A stretch of DNA of 64,000 nt from contig NC_081412.1 of assembly GCF_030272615.1 (NCBI RefSeq), positions 674,248,323-674,312,322 of the forward strand, read 5' to 3'. The DNA comes from Cryptomeria japonica (taxonomy: Eukaryota; Streptophyta; Pinopsida; Cupressales; Cupressaceae). The notes under the pieces are model-generated. The model ran no database searches. It worked only from the letters and a program-made list of their open reading frames with translations, and had not been told where the DNA came from. Positions 46,856 to 59,196 of the stretch are shown here, piece after piece (position 1 is the first letter of the stretch; each line of letters begins with the position of its first letter). The position numbers were made by a program, and so were the translations under genes.

Positions 46856-48868
46856 CACTGCTAACCAAGCAAAAGCACTAGCCTTTGGGAGGCAAGACAT
46901 ATGCCAAAACAGCTTGTATGGCCAAGTAGATAAATCTTTAGCAACCAAGAGAGAATTATAGCCATCCTTAACTATGTACTTACAAGAGATATTCCTTGTC
47001 CAGATAAGCTCATCATCAGCATCAGAAAGAATTATTGCTCTCTCCGCCAGCATCTTTTCATATTCCAATTTCACATTTTGATCAATATCTAAAAACTCAA
47101 TTGATTTCCATTTTGCCACCTTAAGATTCCCACTATACTCAATTTCAAAATAATCAGCCACAAAGACACCCCAAAGGGAAGAAAGAGTGGAAATTAAAGG
47201 AGACCAATCCCTCGAGTTCACCAAAGGGGGATGTCCATTCCAAACTTCCTCCCAAAACCTGACCTTTCTACCATTATGAACAATCCATGAGAGATGAGGC
47301 AAAATCACTGACCTACATTTACATAGGAAATTCCAAATAGTTAAACCAGACGGTAAATTAGAAACTTGAAAAACATATTCTCTTGGTCCTTTATTTAAAT
47401 ATTTAGCAAACATAATTTGTGCCCAAAAGGAGAATGGTCTCTCATACAATTTCCAAACCAACTTAGCACCTAAGGCTAAATTCCGACTTTCCAGACTCCT
47501 AATGCCTGTGCCCCCAAGGTTTTTAGGTAAACAAACTTTATCCCATGCTACCAAAGGGAGTTTCATCTTACCATCTTTATTATTACTCCAAAGGAAGGAC
47601 CTAAGAGTATCTTGCAAACTAACAAGAGCCGCTTTCAGAGACTGCAAAACAGACATGAGATAAATAGGAACAACATTTAGGACAGACTTAATAAGAACAA
47701 TCTTACCAGCCAAAGATAACCATCTATGATTCCAGGATAGGATCCTTCTAGAGATAACTGAAATGATCTTATCCCAAAACTCAACTCTATCTTGCTTAAT
47801 GAAGAAAGGTATACCAAGATAAGAACAAGGAAGATTTCTAGATGCAAATCCCCAAAATATCTTCAATCTATCCTGAACCAATTGTGAAGAATGAAGGAAA
47901 AAAATCTTTGACTTATCAACATTGATTCTCTGACCAGAAAAGGATGAATAATTCTGTATTATCCCCTTTATCACTCTTGCCTCACCCAAAGAGGCTTGAC
48001 CAAATAACAAGGTATCATCTGCAAACAAGCAATACGAAATGCTTTGTGGAACATTTTGAATCCTAATTCCCTTCCAAATCCCTCCCAACTTAGCGGCTCT
48101 TATAGCCCAACTGAACGTTTCAGCTAGAAGAATGAACAGGAAAGGAGACAGGGGATCCCCCTACCTCAAACCCCTAGAAGAGGAGAAAAAACCACAAGGG
48201 GAGCCATTAATTAGAACCGAGAACCTTGTAGAAGAAATACAAGCACGAATCCATTTGACCCATGCCTTGGAAAAGCCCAATTTAAGTAGAACAACACACA
48301 ACTCCCCCCATTCTACTCTATCATATGCTTTCATCATATCTAATTTGAGGATCATGGCCGGGATTCTCTGAGTAGAAATAGAATGCAGAACCTCATGTGC
48401 CACTATAGCTCCCTCTGTTGTCTCCCTTCTTGGAACAAAACCACCTTGTTCTAAAGAAATGATCTTAGGTAAAATTTTAGCCAACCTTAAAGAAATAGCC
48501 TTGGTAAAAATCTTGTACAAAGTATTACATAAAGCAATAGGGCAAAAATCAGCAAATGTCTTGGTAACCTCTTTTTTAGGAATAATTGCAATCATTGTAT
48601 TATTAAGCTCTTTCAAAATAGACCTATTCCTTCTAGCTTCCTCAAGGGCCAATAAAACATCATTTCCCACAAAATCCCAGCATTTCTGAAAAAATAAAGG
48701 AGTAAAGCCATCCGGTCCTGGAGCCTTATCAGGGTTCATTGCAAAAACAACATTCTTAACTTCATCCAAAGAAAAAGGAGACATCAACATTTTATTATCT
48801 TCCGAAGATACCAAAGAAGGAATATTAGAAGAAATGTTATTATGAAGATCTCCATGCTCTGAAGACAA
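46856..48868 (-). pseudogene. LINE ORF2 reverse transcriptase region
   Basis: Motifs in order: NPDKAPGPDGFTPLFFQKCW, IAIIPKK, LCNTLYKIFTKAISLRL, GFVPRRETTEGA, MILKLDMMKAYDRVEW, then GDPLSPF and the active-site block CLFADDTLLFG. A C-terminal maturase-like part (LGGTGIRSLESRNLALGAKL) follows. The glutamine of GLRQGDPLSP is a TAG at 48,161-48,163. The domain copies LINE RNA at the nicked target. Confidence 0.9.
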
Positions 48869-48910
48869 TAGTGACTTAAAAAACCTAACTGCCTCTGAAG
48901 CAATATCCTC

Positions 48911-50102
48911 CTATTCTGTTAAAAGTCTGCCATTTGGACACTCAATACAAGATATCCTATTTTTACTTCTCTTAATTTTTGTTGAAGAGTGAAAATTTTT
49001 TGTATTTCTATCACCATCTAAAAGCCAGAACTCCCTCGATTTCTGTCTCCAATAGATTTCTTCTCTGGACAAAACTTCTTCAAGCTCTACTTTTAGCAAT
49101 TTTAGTTCATCAAAAACAAGAGGCACCATACCATGTTGAATCACATGTGAATTAAGACATTCAATTATATATTGAATCCTCTGTTTTTCTTGAAAGATGT
49201 TCTTAAAATGCAAGATATTCCATTCTCTAATATTAAATTTCAAAAATCTCAACTTCTTAGCAATCTGAAACATTTGGGATCCAGAGCAATAAGGAGCAGA
49301 ACTCCACCATTTTTTGAGCAAAGGCAAAAAGGAAGAATCTCTAAACCATATAGGTTCAAATTTAAAGGGTGACTTAAAAGGAGCTTTATCTTCCAGAATT
49401 GATAGGGAAATTGGAAAATGATCTGACCCCGAAACTAGAATAATAGAGGAGAAAAATTCCAACTCTGAATCAATCCAAACATCTGATAACAAAAACTGGT
49501 CTAACCTTTCTGAAATCTGAGAAAAATCTCTTCGCATATTTGTCCATGTGAAAATCCCATTCTGAAACTGACAATCAAAAAGACCCATGTCCTTAATGAA
49601 CATCCCAAAGTCTTCCATAATTTTTTTATTAGGAAGAATACCTCCTTTCTTTTCTCCTAGGTCATTGATAGCATTAAAATCTCCCCCAAAAGATTATAAA
49701 GGGACCATGCCTTAAAGGGGAGGAAATTCTCTTAAGATCTCCCCATAATTTAGTCTTCCTTTGAATACCAGAAGGAGCATAAATATTAAAAAGCCAAAAC
49801 TTAACCTTCAAAAGCTTGCTTTTAACTAAGGCCAACATCCTGTTTACAATAGAAGCAACTAGCTCAACCTCAATGTTATAGTTATTCCAAAGCAATGCCA
49901 AACCCCTTGATGCACCACAAGCTGGAGAGGAGAGGAATTCCAACTTTCTCCAAGAAGAAAAAATTAAATCAGCAGACTCCTTTGACAATTTTGTCTCTTG
50001 CAACATGAAAATATCACACTTAACTAAGTCCATTTGAGACTTAATTAAGCGCCTCTTGTTAGGGGCATTTAAGCCCCTAACATTCCAATATATAATTCTC
50101 AT
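48911..50102 (-). pseudogene. LINE ORF2 N-terminal endonuclease
   Basis: It starts MRIIYWNVRGLNAPNKRRLI, the apurinic-type endonuclease opening, with LQETKLS, a LFNIYAPS block and, after a one-base frameshift near 49,690, GGDFNAI. SGSDHFPISL supplies the catalytic SDH. The enzyme nicks target DNA. The start codon overlaps the ORF1 stop. A TAG at 48,911-48,913 ends the frame before the reverse transcriptase. Confidence 0.88.
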
Positions 50103-52336
50103 TGCTCTCGAGGGGAGACTGAGGCTCCCCTCTTTCCTTTAGACGGAGAAGACTTCCCTTCTCCAAAACTACTTTGAAGATTACGCTTCACAGCCCCTGA
50201 CCTAGTCACAGGAGGACTGATAATAGACCTCTTACTCCTCTTAACCTTAGGAGTACCACTTCCTTTCATAGCGTCACCAAGAGAAACCGAATGCATCCCT
50301 TTCCCAACACCAAGAGAAAGAGACAAAGTCTGCTGAATCCCAGCATCAATTTCCAATTGAGTCTTTCGATTCTTTGGAGGCCTACCCCTGCTAGGAGAGA
50401 CCACAGATGAAGCCCTAATTAGAGTAGTTTGAACAATTGGTAAACTCTTACTTGACTTAGGAGAAGTCATGACTAAATTATCTATGATGCCCACTTCTGA
50501 TGAGGCCAAAACCTCAAAAGGGCTAGCAGATGCAGAAATAGGAAGGGTCGATTTAATTCCCCCCAAGTCATTCTCAATGGAACATATAACCCTATTCGTA
50601 ATGTCCTCATCCATTTGATGCTCATGATCTTTAAAAAGATCATTTACTTGGTGAACCAAATTTTCATCTGGCACAATAATAGGAATGTCCCCTAACTGAA
50701 TATTATTTCCTAAGGTAGCGTTATTATCCACATGCACATCAACATGCTACGAAGAATTAGACACCAATTCTTTGACTTGTTGAGAAAGGATAGCATCATT
50801 AGGAAACCCTAGAGAAGAAACCCCAACATTAGACTCCGAGACAACCCCATCATTCTTCGCAAAAATCTGACCAATCCCCTGATAACTTTCTAAGTATTCT
50901 TTTGACTTCACAAGGACAGACAGGATTCCCACCACCATCATTTAGTGACTTATCCAAGGAATTCGAGGTAGTGAGATTTGGAAGTAGATCATCCACATTG
51001 TTGTCCCCTGAACCACAATATTCTTGTGTGCTACTATCTTATCCTTACTTGCAAATAACCCTAATGACTCCGGATCGTGAGACACAACATAAACCTCTTG
51101 CTTCCCAACATCCCTCATAGCCTGGTTAACCTCAAAAGTAGCGGGATGTTTCCCAGTGGAACCATTAACTAATAGTTTATCCAGAAATGGATTATCGTTA
51201 CTACCCAAGCAATGTTCTGCCTTATCCAGAACAGAGGATTTCAAAAAATCCATAAGAAAAGGAGCATCCAATTGCAAGGAAGTTTTACCAAAGTCTTTCT
51301 CCAACTTATTAATTAGTTTTTTCTAAATACCCTCATGAGCTTTAATGATACAGGTCCGAGGGCAAACATTATTAGGGTTAGTCAGGACACAGATTTTTAC
51401 CAAAACCTCCCCCTCCACAAAATCAAATCTTGATGATAATAAAGAACCACAAGTATTACCAATTTGTTCCAAAACCTCTGGGTGCATAAATTCAAATGGT
51501 AATTTGGGCAAGCCAAACTAGAAAGGAACTAATTTAAAACTTGACTAAGCAGGGACATAAAATGGTTTCCAAGCAGAAACAAACACTAAACTATTACCAA
51601 ACCAGTAATGTGAAGATTTTAAAACTTCATCCCTAACAGAAGAAGAGCTGAAAACAATAATAAATGCATTTGCAGAGAGTAATTGAAAATAATGCATATT
51701 AGACCACTTTTTCTGCAATTTATGATGAAATTTAGATAAACTAGTTGCATCCCCCCATATTTCCCCAGAAATAGCATGTCTATGCAAACAACGAGCTTTC
51801 AAATCCACAACAGAATCAAGTAAATCAATGCATGGAACAGGAGCCCATGCCTATGAAGACTCACCTCCTAAATCAGAGCCAGTTTGATTTTCACTTACCT
51901 TATCGTCTTTTCTTGATGTCGAAGATTCCCTTACCTTATCCCCTCTTTGATGTGATGAAGATAACTCAAGCGGGTTACTATTAGACTGTTTGTCCATCAT
52001 CTTTTCACTAGCGTTCAGTCGAGAAACCCTAATTGCCTCATTTACAGATGAAAACTTCAAAACTTTTGCATAGGATGGTTTTCCTCCCAACTCTATAGAT
52101 CGTTCACTCGGAAGCCCCTTTAAATGATTTGGGATAAACTTTTGCCGCAGGCCATGACCAAAATGCCTATGATCCAAAAATCGTTGATGCCTTTCACCAG
52201 ATCTATCCATACTCTGCCAATTTCCACTGCTTGGACCTCTGAAAAAACCCCGAAAATACTTGGAGACCGGTCTGAAATTTCTTAAGTCTGCCCTCAACCA
52301 ATTCTGCGCCGCCATATCTACCCATTTGCCCTTCAT
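50099..52336 (-). pseudogene. LINE ORF1, nucleic-acid-binding gag-like protein
   Basis: It begins MKGKWVDMAAQNWLRADLRN. The middle (WSNMHYFQLLSANAFIIVF ... LKSSHYWFGNSLVFV) resembles the DUF4283 RNA-binding fold of plant L1 ORF1 proteins. FGLPKLPFEF fits the following WV-RLPGLPLEFW-type block. The C-terminus is basic. In-frame stops lie at 51,851, 51,545, 51,518, 51,323, 50,942 and 50,747 (lowest base of each codon); all but 50,942 (TAA) are TAG. Confidence 0.75.
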
Positions 52337-52340
52337 GAAG

Positions 52341-52613
52341 ACCAGCTATTAATAAGATATAGAATATATTTATATCATTTCTTAATTTGAAATCAAATTT
52401 AAATAGTTGTTTATTTTTTAAACATTTTAATTCATTTTAAAAATTTGGATCTAACATTTTAGTAAAATTTTGTGTATGTAAAATCAACAAAGATATAATA
52501 TTTATTCTCTCTATAGAAAAATAAAGTCAATGTCACGAATAAAAATTCTTAACAGATTTTTCGTTTGAATTTTCTTTGTATTTCTTTATATATAAAGTTA
52601 GTCAATAGCTATA
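52341..52613. other. AT-rich flank 5' of the LINE
   Basis: No coding sequence is seen. It is absent from copy A and marks the right edge of the copy-B insertion; the duplication match resumes at 52,614 (TATTGTCTTGTAAATGG). Confidence 0.4.
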
Positions 52614-52704
52614 TTGTCTTGTAAATGGCTAAAAAATATAATTTGAGAGTTTGACCAAACATTTAAATGTCATAAATACATAATCTCTCAACTTGGGTGA
52701 AAAT

Positions 52705-55392
52705 CTAAGATGTAGATGTAGACCAATTTTCATCATTTCCTAATTCAGTATTTTTTTGACCATTTGTACTCTCAAGAAAAGACAAGATATCTATGGGCAA
52801 TTGAAAAGATCAAGTGTCGAGAAATGTCATTGCTATTTTTTCTAACCTTTCAGCTATCTCCATCATATTTGGTCGTTCTTGTGGTAGCTCCCTTGTGCAA
52901 GCCAATCCAACTTGCATAAATTGAGTAAGACATGACAATACCTTTGATAAATCTGATTCATTAACATCTCGAAGTAGGTTGTTGTCCACCACTTCAGTGA
53001 TTTTATTTGCAAAATTCATACCTACCCATTTCGGTAGATTAATTCCCTCTACAAACATGTCATCTATAGGTCTCCTCCTTGTCAACAACTATAAAAGAAG
53101 AACTCCATAGCTGTATACATCTCCTTTTGTGGAAACCATTCCACCCACTCCATAATCTACAATATAATATAATAATTAGTTATCCTCAAACCATATAAAA
53201 TATCCATATTATTTTTGAAAATAATAATAATAATTTATATTGAAATAAATGCAAAGTATTATACCTGGTGCAATGTAGCCAATAGATCCATTTAGTGCAT
53301 TTGTAGAAGTCAATGAATTCATTGAATTCCCAAATAGAAGTTTGGCAATGCCAAAATCTACTACACATGGAGTCATGCCATCCCCCAACAACACATTATT
53401 GGGTTTTATATCACAATGTATGACTTGCACAAAGCAATGGTGATGCAAATATTGCATTCCTTGTGCTATCTCCTTTGCTATTCTTAATCGGTCAGCCAGA
53501 TTTAATTTACATTCATCTCCTCCCTTAGGGTAAAGCCATCTCCCCAAACTTCCATTTGACATGAATGGAAGAACCAATGCTTTAAATTCAAGGTTGGAAC
53601 AAGTTGAAATGATTTTAATAACATTTTGATGCCTGACTCTTTTTAACTCATTACATTCTCTATTAAAAGTTTGGAGAGCATTTTCATCTTGTAAATTGAG
53701 AACTTTGACAGCAATATTTGTACCATTTTTTAGAATCCCTTTATAGATAGATCCAAAACTACCGATTCCTATTAGATTTGCCTCACTAAAGACATCAGTT
53801 GCATCTACAAGTTCTGCATATGAAATTCGTAAGGGCCACACTTTGAGATCAAGAATCTTTCTTTGTCTCCATCTATAGGAAAACATAAACAATAGAAAAG
53901 ACAGAATGAAAATTCTAGTGCCGACCACAATAGGAATTATCACCTTCTTGCTAACTAATGGTTGTTTGTGCTTGGAATGAGAGCATGGTGATAATTTTAT
54001 CCATGTTCCACAAAGGCCAAGATTTCCCATAATTGTTGACTCATCAATTGTTGCAAAAACTCCTTGCTCTGGAACCTCTCCTGTTAATTTGTTTGAAGAG
54101 AGATTGATATGTTGAAGTGTTTTCATTTCTCCAAAAGCCATTGGAATTGAACCTGAAAAATTGTTATTGGAGAGATCAACGTCCAAAAGATTTTTGAGTT
54201 CTGTGATTGATGTTGGTATTGGCCCATAAAATGAATTCCTTGAAAGATTCAAATATTGCAAGTTTGTGCAGCTTGATAGTGAGGCTGGAACTTCAATTGA
54301 GAACTTGTTAAGAGACACATCTATAGCTTGCACCATTACCATTTTACTCATTTCTAAAAGAGAACCTTGTAATAAATTATGAGAAATATTGAAATAAAGT
54401 TGGAGGTTTTTAAGATTCGCCAATTCTGGGGGTACATTTCCTCTTAGCTTGTTGTGAGACAAGTCTAACACCTCCAAATTTTCACACCTCCCTAAGCTAG
54501 TAGGAATCTTTCTTGATAGTTGATTGTGATCAAGAGCTAAAGCTCTTAGTTGTGTGAGATCACCGAGACTATTTGGAATTTTCCCTGAAAGCATGTTTTC
54601 CCTGAGTTCTAATTTCCCAAGGTGTTTTGCTTGACCCCAATCATTTGGAATATTTGCATATAAATTGTTTGTGGCTAAAAATCAATCTTTCAAGATTTGT
54701 AAGTTGACTTAGTAGGGATGAAATAGTTCCTTTAAAATGGTTGTCTCATAAGTCTAAGTATGTCAACATTGTGAGATTGCTAATACCACTCGGTATATTT
54801 CCCTCAATTTTATTGGAGTACAACTCTAAATCAGTGAGTTGGCTTGACAACTGACTAATAGAAGAGGGCAAAATGCCAGTGAAATAATTAAGGGACAAGC
54901 TTAGAAATTGTAAAGAACAATTAGTCAAAGCTGTTAGAATAGAAAAAATGTTGCTTTGGCTCACAAGATGATTATCCCACAAATTAAGCCATAGAAGTTG
55001 GTGTAAATTACCAAACTCCAAGGGCACCTTTCCACTAAGTTGGTTGCTACCCAAATCAACCGCTTGAGGTTCAGTACAATTGGAGAGGGAACTTGGTATT
55101 TCTCCAATGAGTTGGTTTCCCTCCAACAAGAGATGTTGCAACCCTCGTAGTTTGCACGAAAATGGAAGTGTTAAAAATTCAAAGAAGCCACACATTGATG
55201 AGGAGAAGAGCAGACAACACCAGTCCAATTGCAAAAGGAATGATGAGGAGACCAATCGAACAATAAATTATTCGACTGGGAAATCAAAGAATGCTTAAAG
55301 GACAGAAGAGCTTCTTCATCAGAATGAGAAGAAATGTGTGTAGGTAATGCAGAGAAAACCAAGAGGAGGAAACATACTAGAGCCATCTTCAT
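52705..55392 (-). pseudogene. LRR receptor-like kinase, copy B
   Basis: The start at 55,392 gives a signal peptide (MKMALVCFLLLVFSALPT) and an LRR N-terminal cap (CNWTGVVC). A shortened LRR array follows, then a transmembrane segment near 53,920 and a kinase with GIGSFG, IAVK, HCDIKPNN (non-RD) and DFG. A 108-bp intron (53,157-53,264) keeps GT and AG. Such kinases sense microbial or peptide ligands at the plasma membrane. The copy is broken. The frame shifts after VASLNF near 55,174, where LRRs appear deleted. A TGA sits at about 54,746. A one-base gain lies near 54,683. GAG is replaced by TAG at 53,089-53,091 in LLLELL, and CGA by TGA at 52,810-52,812. The APE motif reads APD. Confidence 0.85.
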
Positions 55393-55584
55393 CTTTTATC
55401 TGTCTTGAACTCACAAACCCCAACCCTCTGTGTTCTACTCATGCTCACCGAATTGTTATTTATAAGTTGTCCGATGATGAGAAGTCATAAGAAGACCAGA
55501 AAGATGATAAGTGTGTTGCACGCAAATGGAAGTGTTAAAAATGGGAGGAAGTGTGAAAGGGTCGAGATTACAGTGAGATTACTA

Positions 55585-56300
55585 ATGTTATAAGCGTGTG
55601 GGGTACGACTCCATGAATATACATAAAGTTACATTAAGTGGGAAAAGGTAGAGATTACGTTCAAAATTTTTAGAACCGTGTGGACTGCAACTCCAAGAAT
55701 AGACACAAGATGTGACTTTCATATCAATCCTACACGGAAGAAGGTTGTGGAAAATGGGTTGAAATTTAGCATGGAGAAAATTGTGTTCACATTATTTTCA
55801 CTTTCTTTAATGTCTTATATTATTCAAGTTTGTTTAATTTTGGTCATGCTTTACATCTAATCGAGATTACAGTAAGCATTTGACAAATGTTACAAGCTTA
55901 TGGGTACAAATCCAAGAATAGAGAGAAGATGCGCAGGTCATCTTCATCCTTCGTTCACCAGATTTCCTGTACATGCAGAACAGTGAAACTTTCACATTAA
56001 CAAATGCTACAAGCGTGTGGACTACAAGATTCAAATGGGCCCTTCATTTTCATCATTCACTTCGTTCGTCAATTTTGATTTATTTTGGAGGTCAATTTTG
56101 ATTTTTTTTGTCAATCTTGATTCATATATTTTTTTCAATAGTCTTCATTTCATTCATCTATTTTAAATCACCCAAAGATTACTTGAAAACCATCCCAGTG
56201 GGAAAAGGTAAATTATTATTAATAAATGTTACCAGCGTGTGAACTGCAACTCCAAGAATAGACACAAAATGTGCTCTTCATTTTCATTGTGGAAACTCAG
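55585..56300. repeat. Five degenerate direct repeats upstream of the copy B kinase
   Basis: A unit resembling TACAAGCGTGTGGACTGCAAC followed by TCCAAGAATAGACACAAGATG occurs near 55,588, 55,676, 55,887, 56,004 and 56,227. The copies are incomplete or diverged and irregularly spaced. They lie in the presumed promoter side of the pseudogene. Copy A lost this region. Confidence 0.55.
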
Positions 56301-59196
56301 TATAGAGAAAATTGTGTTCTCACCTTATTTTTATTTTGTTTAATATTTCAATAACTAATCATGAATTTTATTTTGGAGTGTTCAAATCTACTTTCTTTTC
56401 TTTAGTGAATGCATTTAATGCAAATCTAACATAGTATTTTTTATAATTAAAATAATTATTAAAAAAAATATTATATTATAGAACTTAATTATAATAGTAA
56501 AATAAATAATTTTGTGATGCACAATTTTGATCCTGTAACTTGTATATTTTTGCTTCATGGTTCACTGAATTTGTCATTCTCTAAGCTATTCGAAGGATTG
56601 CTTAAAGAGCTATCAAATTGTTAGGTGACAATTTCTTCTAAGTCGGCCCTTGAAAAATGACTAGCTTTATGGTTTGTGAAATAATTCAAGGTAACAAGCT
56701 TCTAACATGAAAATTTTCTAGAGTAATGTGATGTAATTCACTAGGTTTTTCTTAGGTGCTCCAATTGAAGTGTTCCTAACATGTTTCTTTCTTCAATGTG
56801 AATAAAATTCAACAATTCTTTGATATCACAAATAAATGCAATTGAATTCATTAAAATATGAGTGCATAGCAATAAATCACATAAATTTTGTTTAATTGAC
56901 TCATAATAGAGCTAATAAAATTTACAAGAGATCACCAAATTTAAACTTGAATAATTAAATTTTAGGGGTCGTATCTACAAGCATGAGACCATTCTTACAA
57001 TTGTGGAGCTAACCCCAAGATAGGTAAATGGTAATGTTTGTATAAAGAATAAATATTTGGATATGTATGGTGCAATAATAAGGGATTCATAGAAGGAGGT
57101 GTATAAATGAATAGGATATGGATAAAAGTATGGAAAATTATGTAAATGGATAAAAGTGCTCAAGAGAAGGAATTGAGTCCACAGTTGCACAAGATTGGAT
57201 ATTTATTGATATGTAAAATATTTATGCAATTATCTCAAAATAGGAGCAAAAATAAATGAAAAATTAACGTGTATCTAAATATTCCTTTGGTGGCACATAT
57301 ATACAAGTATACAAAAAATACATTAAATCAGTCAAATTTCTATAATGAAACAAATTGATTCGATTCACACAGTTCGCTTTTTCCTAAAAGTATACAACTC
57401 TTACCTTAGATTTACATGAGAGAGTATATCCAAAAATATGTCAATGCTCCTTTATAAGATGAGGGTGCTTGAATTTTATATCTATTAACATATGAATATA
57501 AATCCCATTAAAATATATAAAAAATACTTGTAAGAAGAATAGTTAATGATTGTCTACTAAGCTTAGTTATGTAGTGTATTTACATAGATATAAGTGATGG
57601 AATGCAATAATATATTTTAAAAATTATGGATGAAAATTATTCCATTGATTGGGTGATATATTCAAGGTGCATATTATTAAATAAACTCTAAGAATTGGGT
57701 ACATCTTTGTAATAGTGAATTTAAACCTTATAATTTTCCTCTTTTTTTAAATTTTGGCTATGTTGTCATTTTCATCCAAGAATGATTGTATAATTGGAAT
57801 GATTATAGCTAGGTTGGCACATAACATAATACAATACTACGTTAAAAAAGAGTGAAACAATGTAAATACTTAGAAATATAATAAAAGTACTTACAAATGC
57901 TCAATAATAATAGGTCCCCTTTGAGTGGTCAAACCTCTAAAAATATCCAAAAAGAAATAGAATTCAAATTATGATGTCCTCTTAGACCTCCTCAACTATG
58001 TAGATCTACTCATTGATCAAGTTGGATATGATGGTGTCCTCTAATCTAGAGGTAGTGCTTTCTCATATAGATATTTATAGTACTCAACCTCATGAAAACC
58101 TTTCAATCTTCACCACTATAGGATCCAATTCCTATGTACCTAATAGTTCTTGAGCTTGATACCTATCTACATGAACCCATTGTAGATCTCATTGAGTCTA
58201 TTCTAGTTGAATAGCTAGTGCATCTCTCTCTAATCTTAGTTGAGCCTCATCTTCCCCATCTTCTCATTTTTTTAGCTCAAGCCTCATCTTCCTCCCTCAT
58301 AAATATTTCTATCTTTCTCTATAGGTTATCCCCTTATCTCACTCCACGTCCATTTTCTCATACCATCTATCCCTCTCTAACTATAGGCTATCCCTCGCTT
58401 TGACTACTTGATCCCTTGTGTGAGCCTCATCTAGCTTCCTCCAACATAATTCTAACTACGGTAACACAATAGCTATCCACACGTGTGTCCTCATCCTCCT
58501 TCACATCCTATTGATCCTCATCCAACTCCATCTCCTAAACCTCATCCCCACCAGCACCCACTCATTGTCTCACCCTTGACAGACACCTCCACCTCCTCAA
58601 TCACTCCTTCTCTGCCATCCCCACCCACCAATTCCCCAACATTAGGAATCATTAGTGTCACTAGATAATGATATACCCACCACTCTACATATTCAAGAGA
58701 AATGCTCATATTTTTTACTTCTAGTCCTAGCAATGAAGGTAGTAGATAAATCTATAACCATCTTGAACTTCAAAGCTATAAGATTTCCACAATCCATTCA
58801 AATATTCTTAGTACTTTCTAGGTTTGATTGTGTGAGATTTTTTTTTATCATCAACGTTTCGAATCACAGAGTGTGATTAGAAACGTTGATGATCAAAAAA
58901 AAAACCATGCACAATAAAACCTGGAAACTACTAACAACATCTTGAACTTGTCCAGAATTCATACTTAGACATCTCCCATGGATAAATCTCTCAATTCATT
59001 GGAGAACATACAACCTCCCTCAATGGATTACCCAATGGTAAGCTAGACAATCACCACACCCTATATGATATATATTGTTCTATGGCATATGGATTTTACC
59101 AAGAATAAAGAAACATGTTGTCTATACATACATCAACTTCTAATCACCACTTAGTGAGGCATAAAAAAAAAATTCATGGTCTCTACTCTACCTAAT
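56301..59196. other. Intergenic, AT-rich, with one long hairpin
   Basis: No gene is recognisable. The part at about 57,090-57,415 matches copy A 17,910-18,224 and marks the right end of the duplication. A pyrimidine-rich stretch at 58,210-58,650 yields proline- and serine-rich frames that I do not accept as genes. A long inverted repeat lies at 58,805-58,935. Confidence 0.6.
58805..58935. repeat. Long inverted repeat (hairpin) with 3-base loop
   Basis: The arms are about 64 bp (58,805-58,868 and 58,872-58,935) around a GAG loop. The inner part, with ATCATCAACGTTTC and AATCACA against their complements, is nearly perfect; the outer part (TTAGTACTTTCTAGG against TTAGTAGTTTCCAGG) has several mismatches. 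It may be a foldback element or a small-RNA precursor. Confidence 0.8.

Larger units (their letters stand above)
45417..52340 (-). mobile_element. L1-type LINE with RNase H, nearly full length
   Basis: A minus-strand element of about 6.9 kb. It has ORF1 (52,336 to 50,099), then ORF2 with endonuclease, reverse transcriptase, zinc-finger RVT and RNase H. A short T run at 45,417-45,423 on the plus strand is the likely poly-A end. ORF1's stop and ORF2's start overlap as ATGA at 50,099-50,102. Nine in-frame stops and one frameshift (about 49,690) interrupt it; eight of the nine stops are TAG. No clear target duplication was found. Copy A lacks it. Confidence 0.9.
30868..57415. repeat. Segmental duplication, copy B
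   Basis: This is the partner of copy A. The match starts at 30,868 (ATTTAAAAGGTGGGCC) and runs to about 57,415. It is interrupted by copy-B-only insertions at 38,698-44,169 (Copia) and about 45,166-52,613 (LINE plus flanks), and by about 311 bp at 35,800-36,110 absent from copy A. A 27-bp unit at 33,258-33,330 is present three times here and once in copy A. Confidence 0.9.

Noticed and set aside
58218-58668. Proline/serine/histidine-rich frames
   Set aside because: They arise from a pyrimidine-rich stretch. No start context, domain or partner exon supports a gene.
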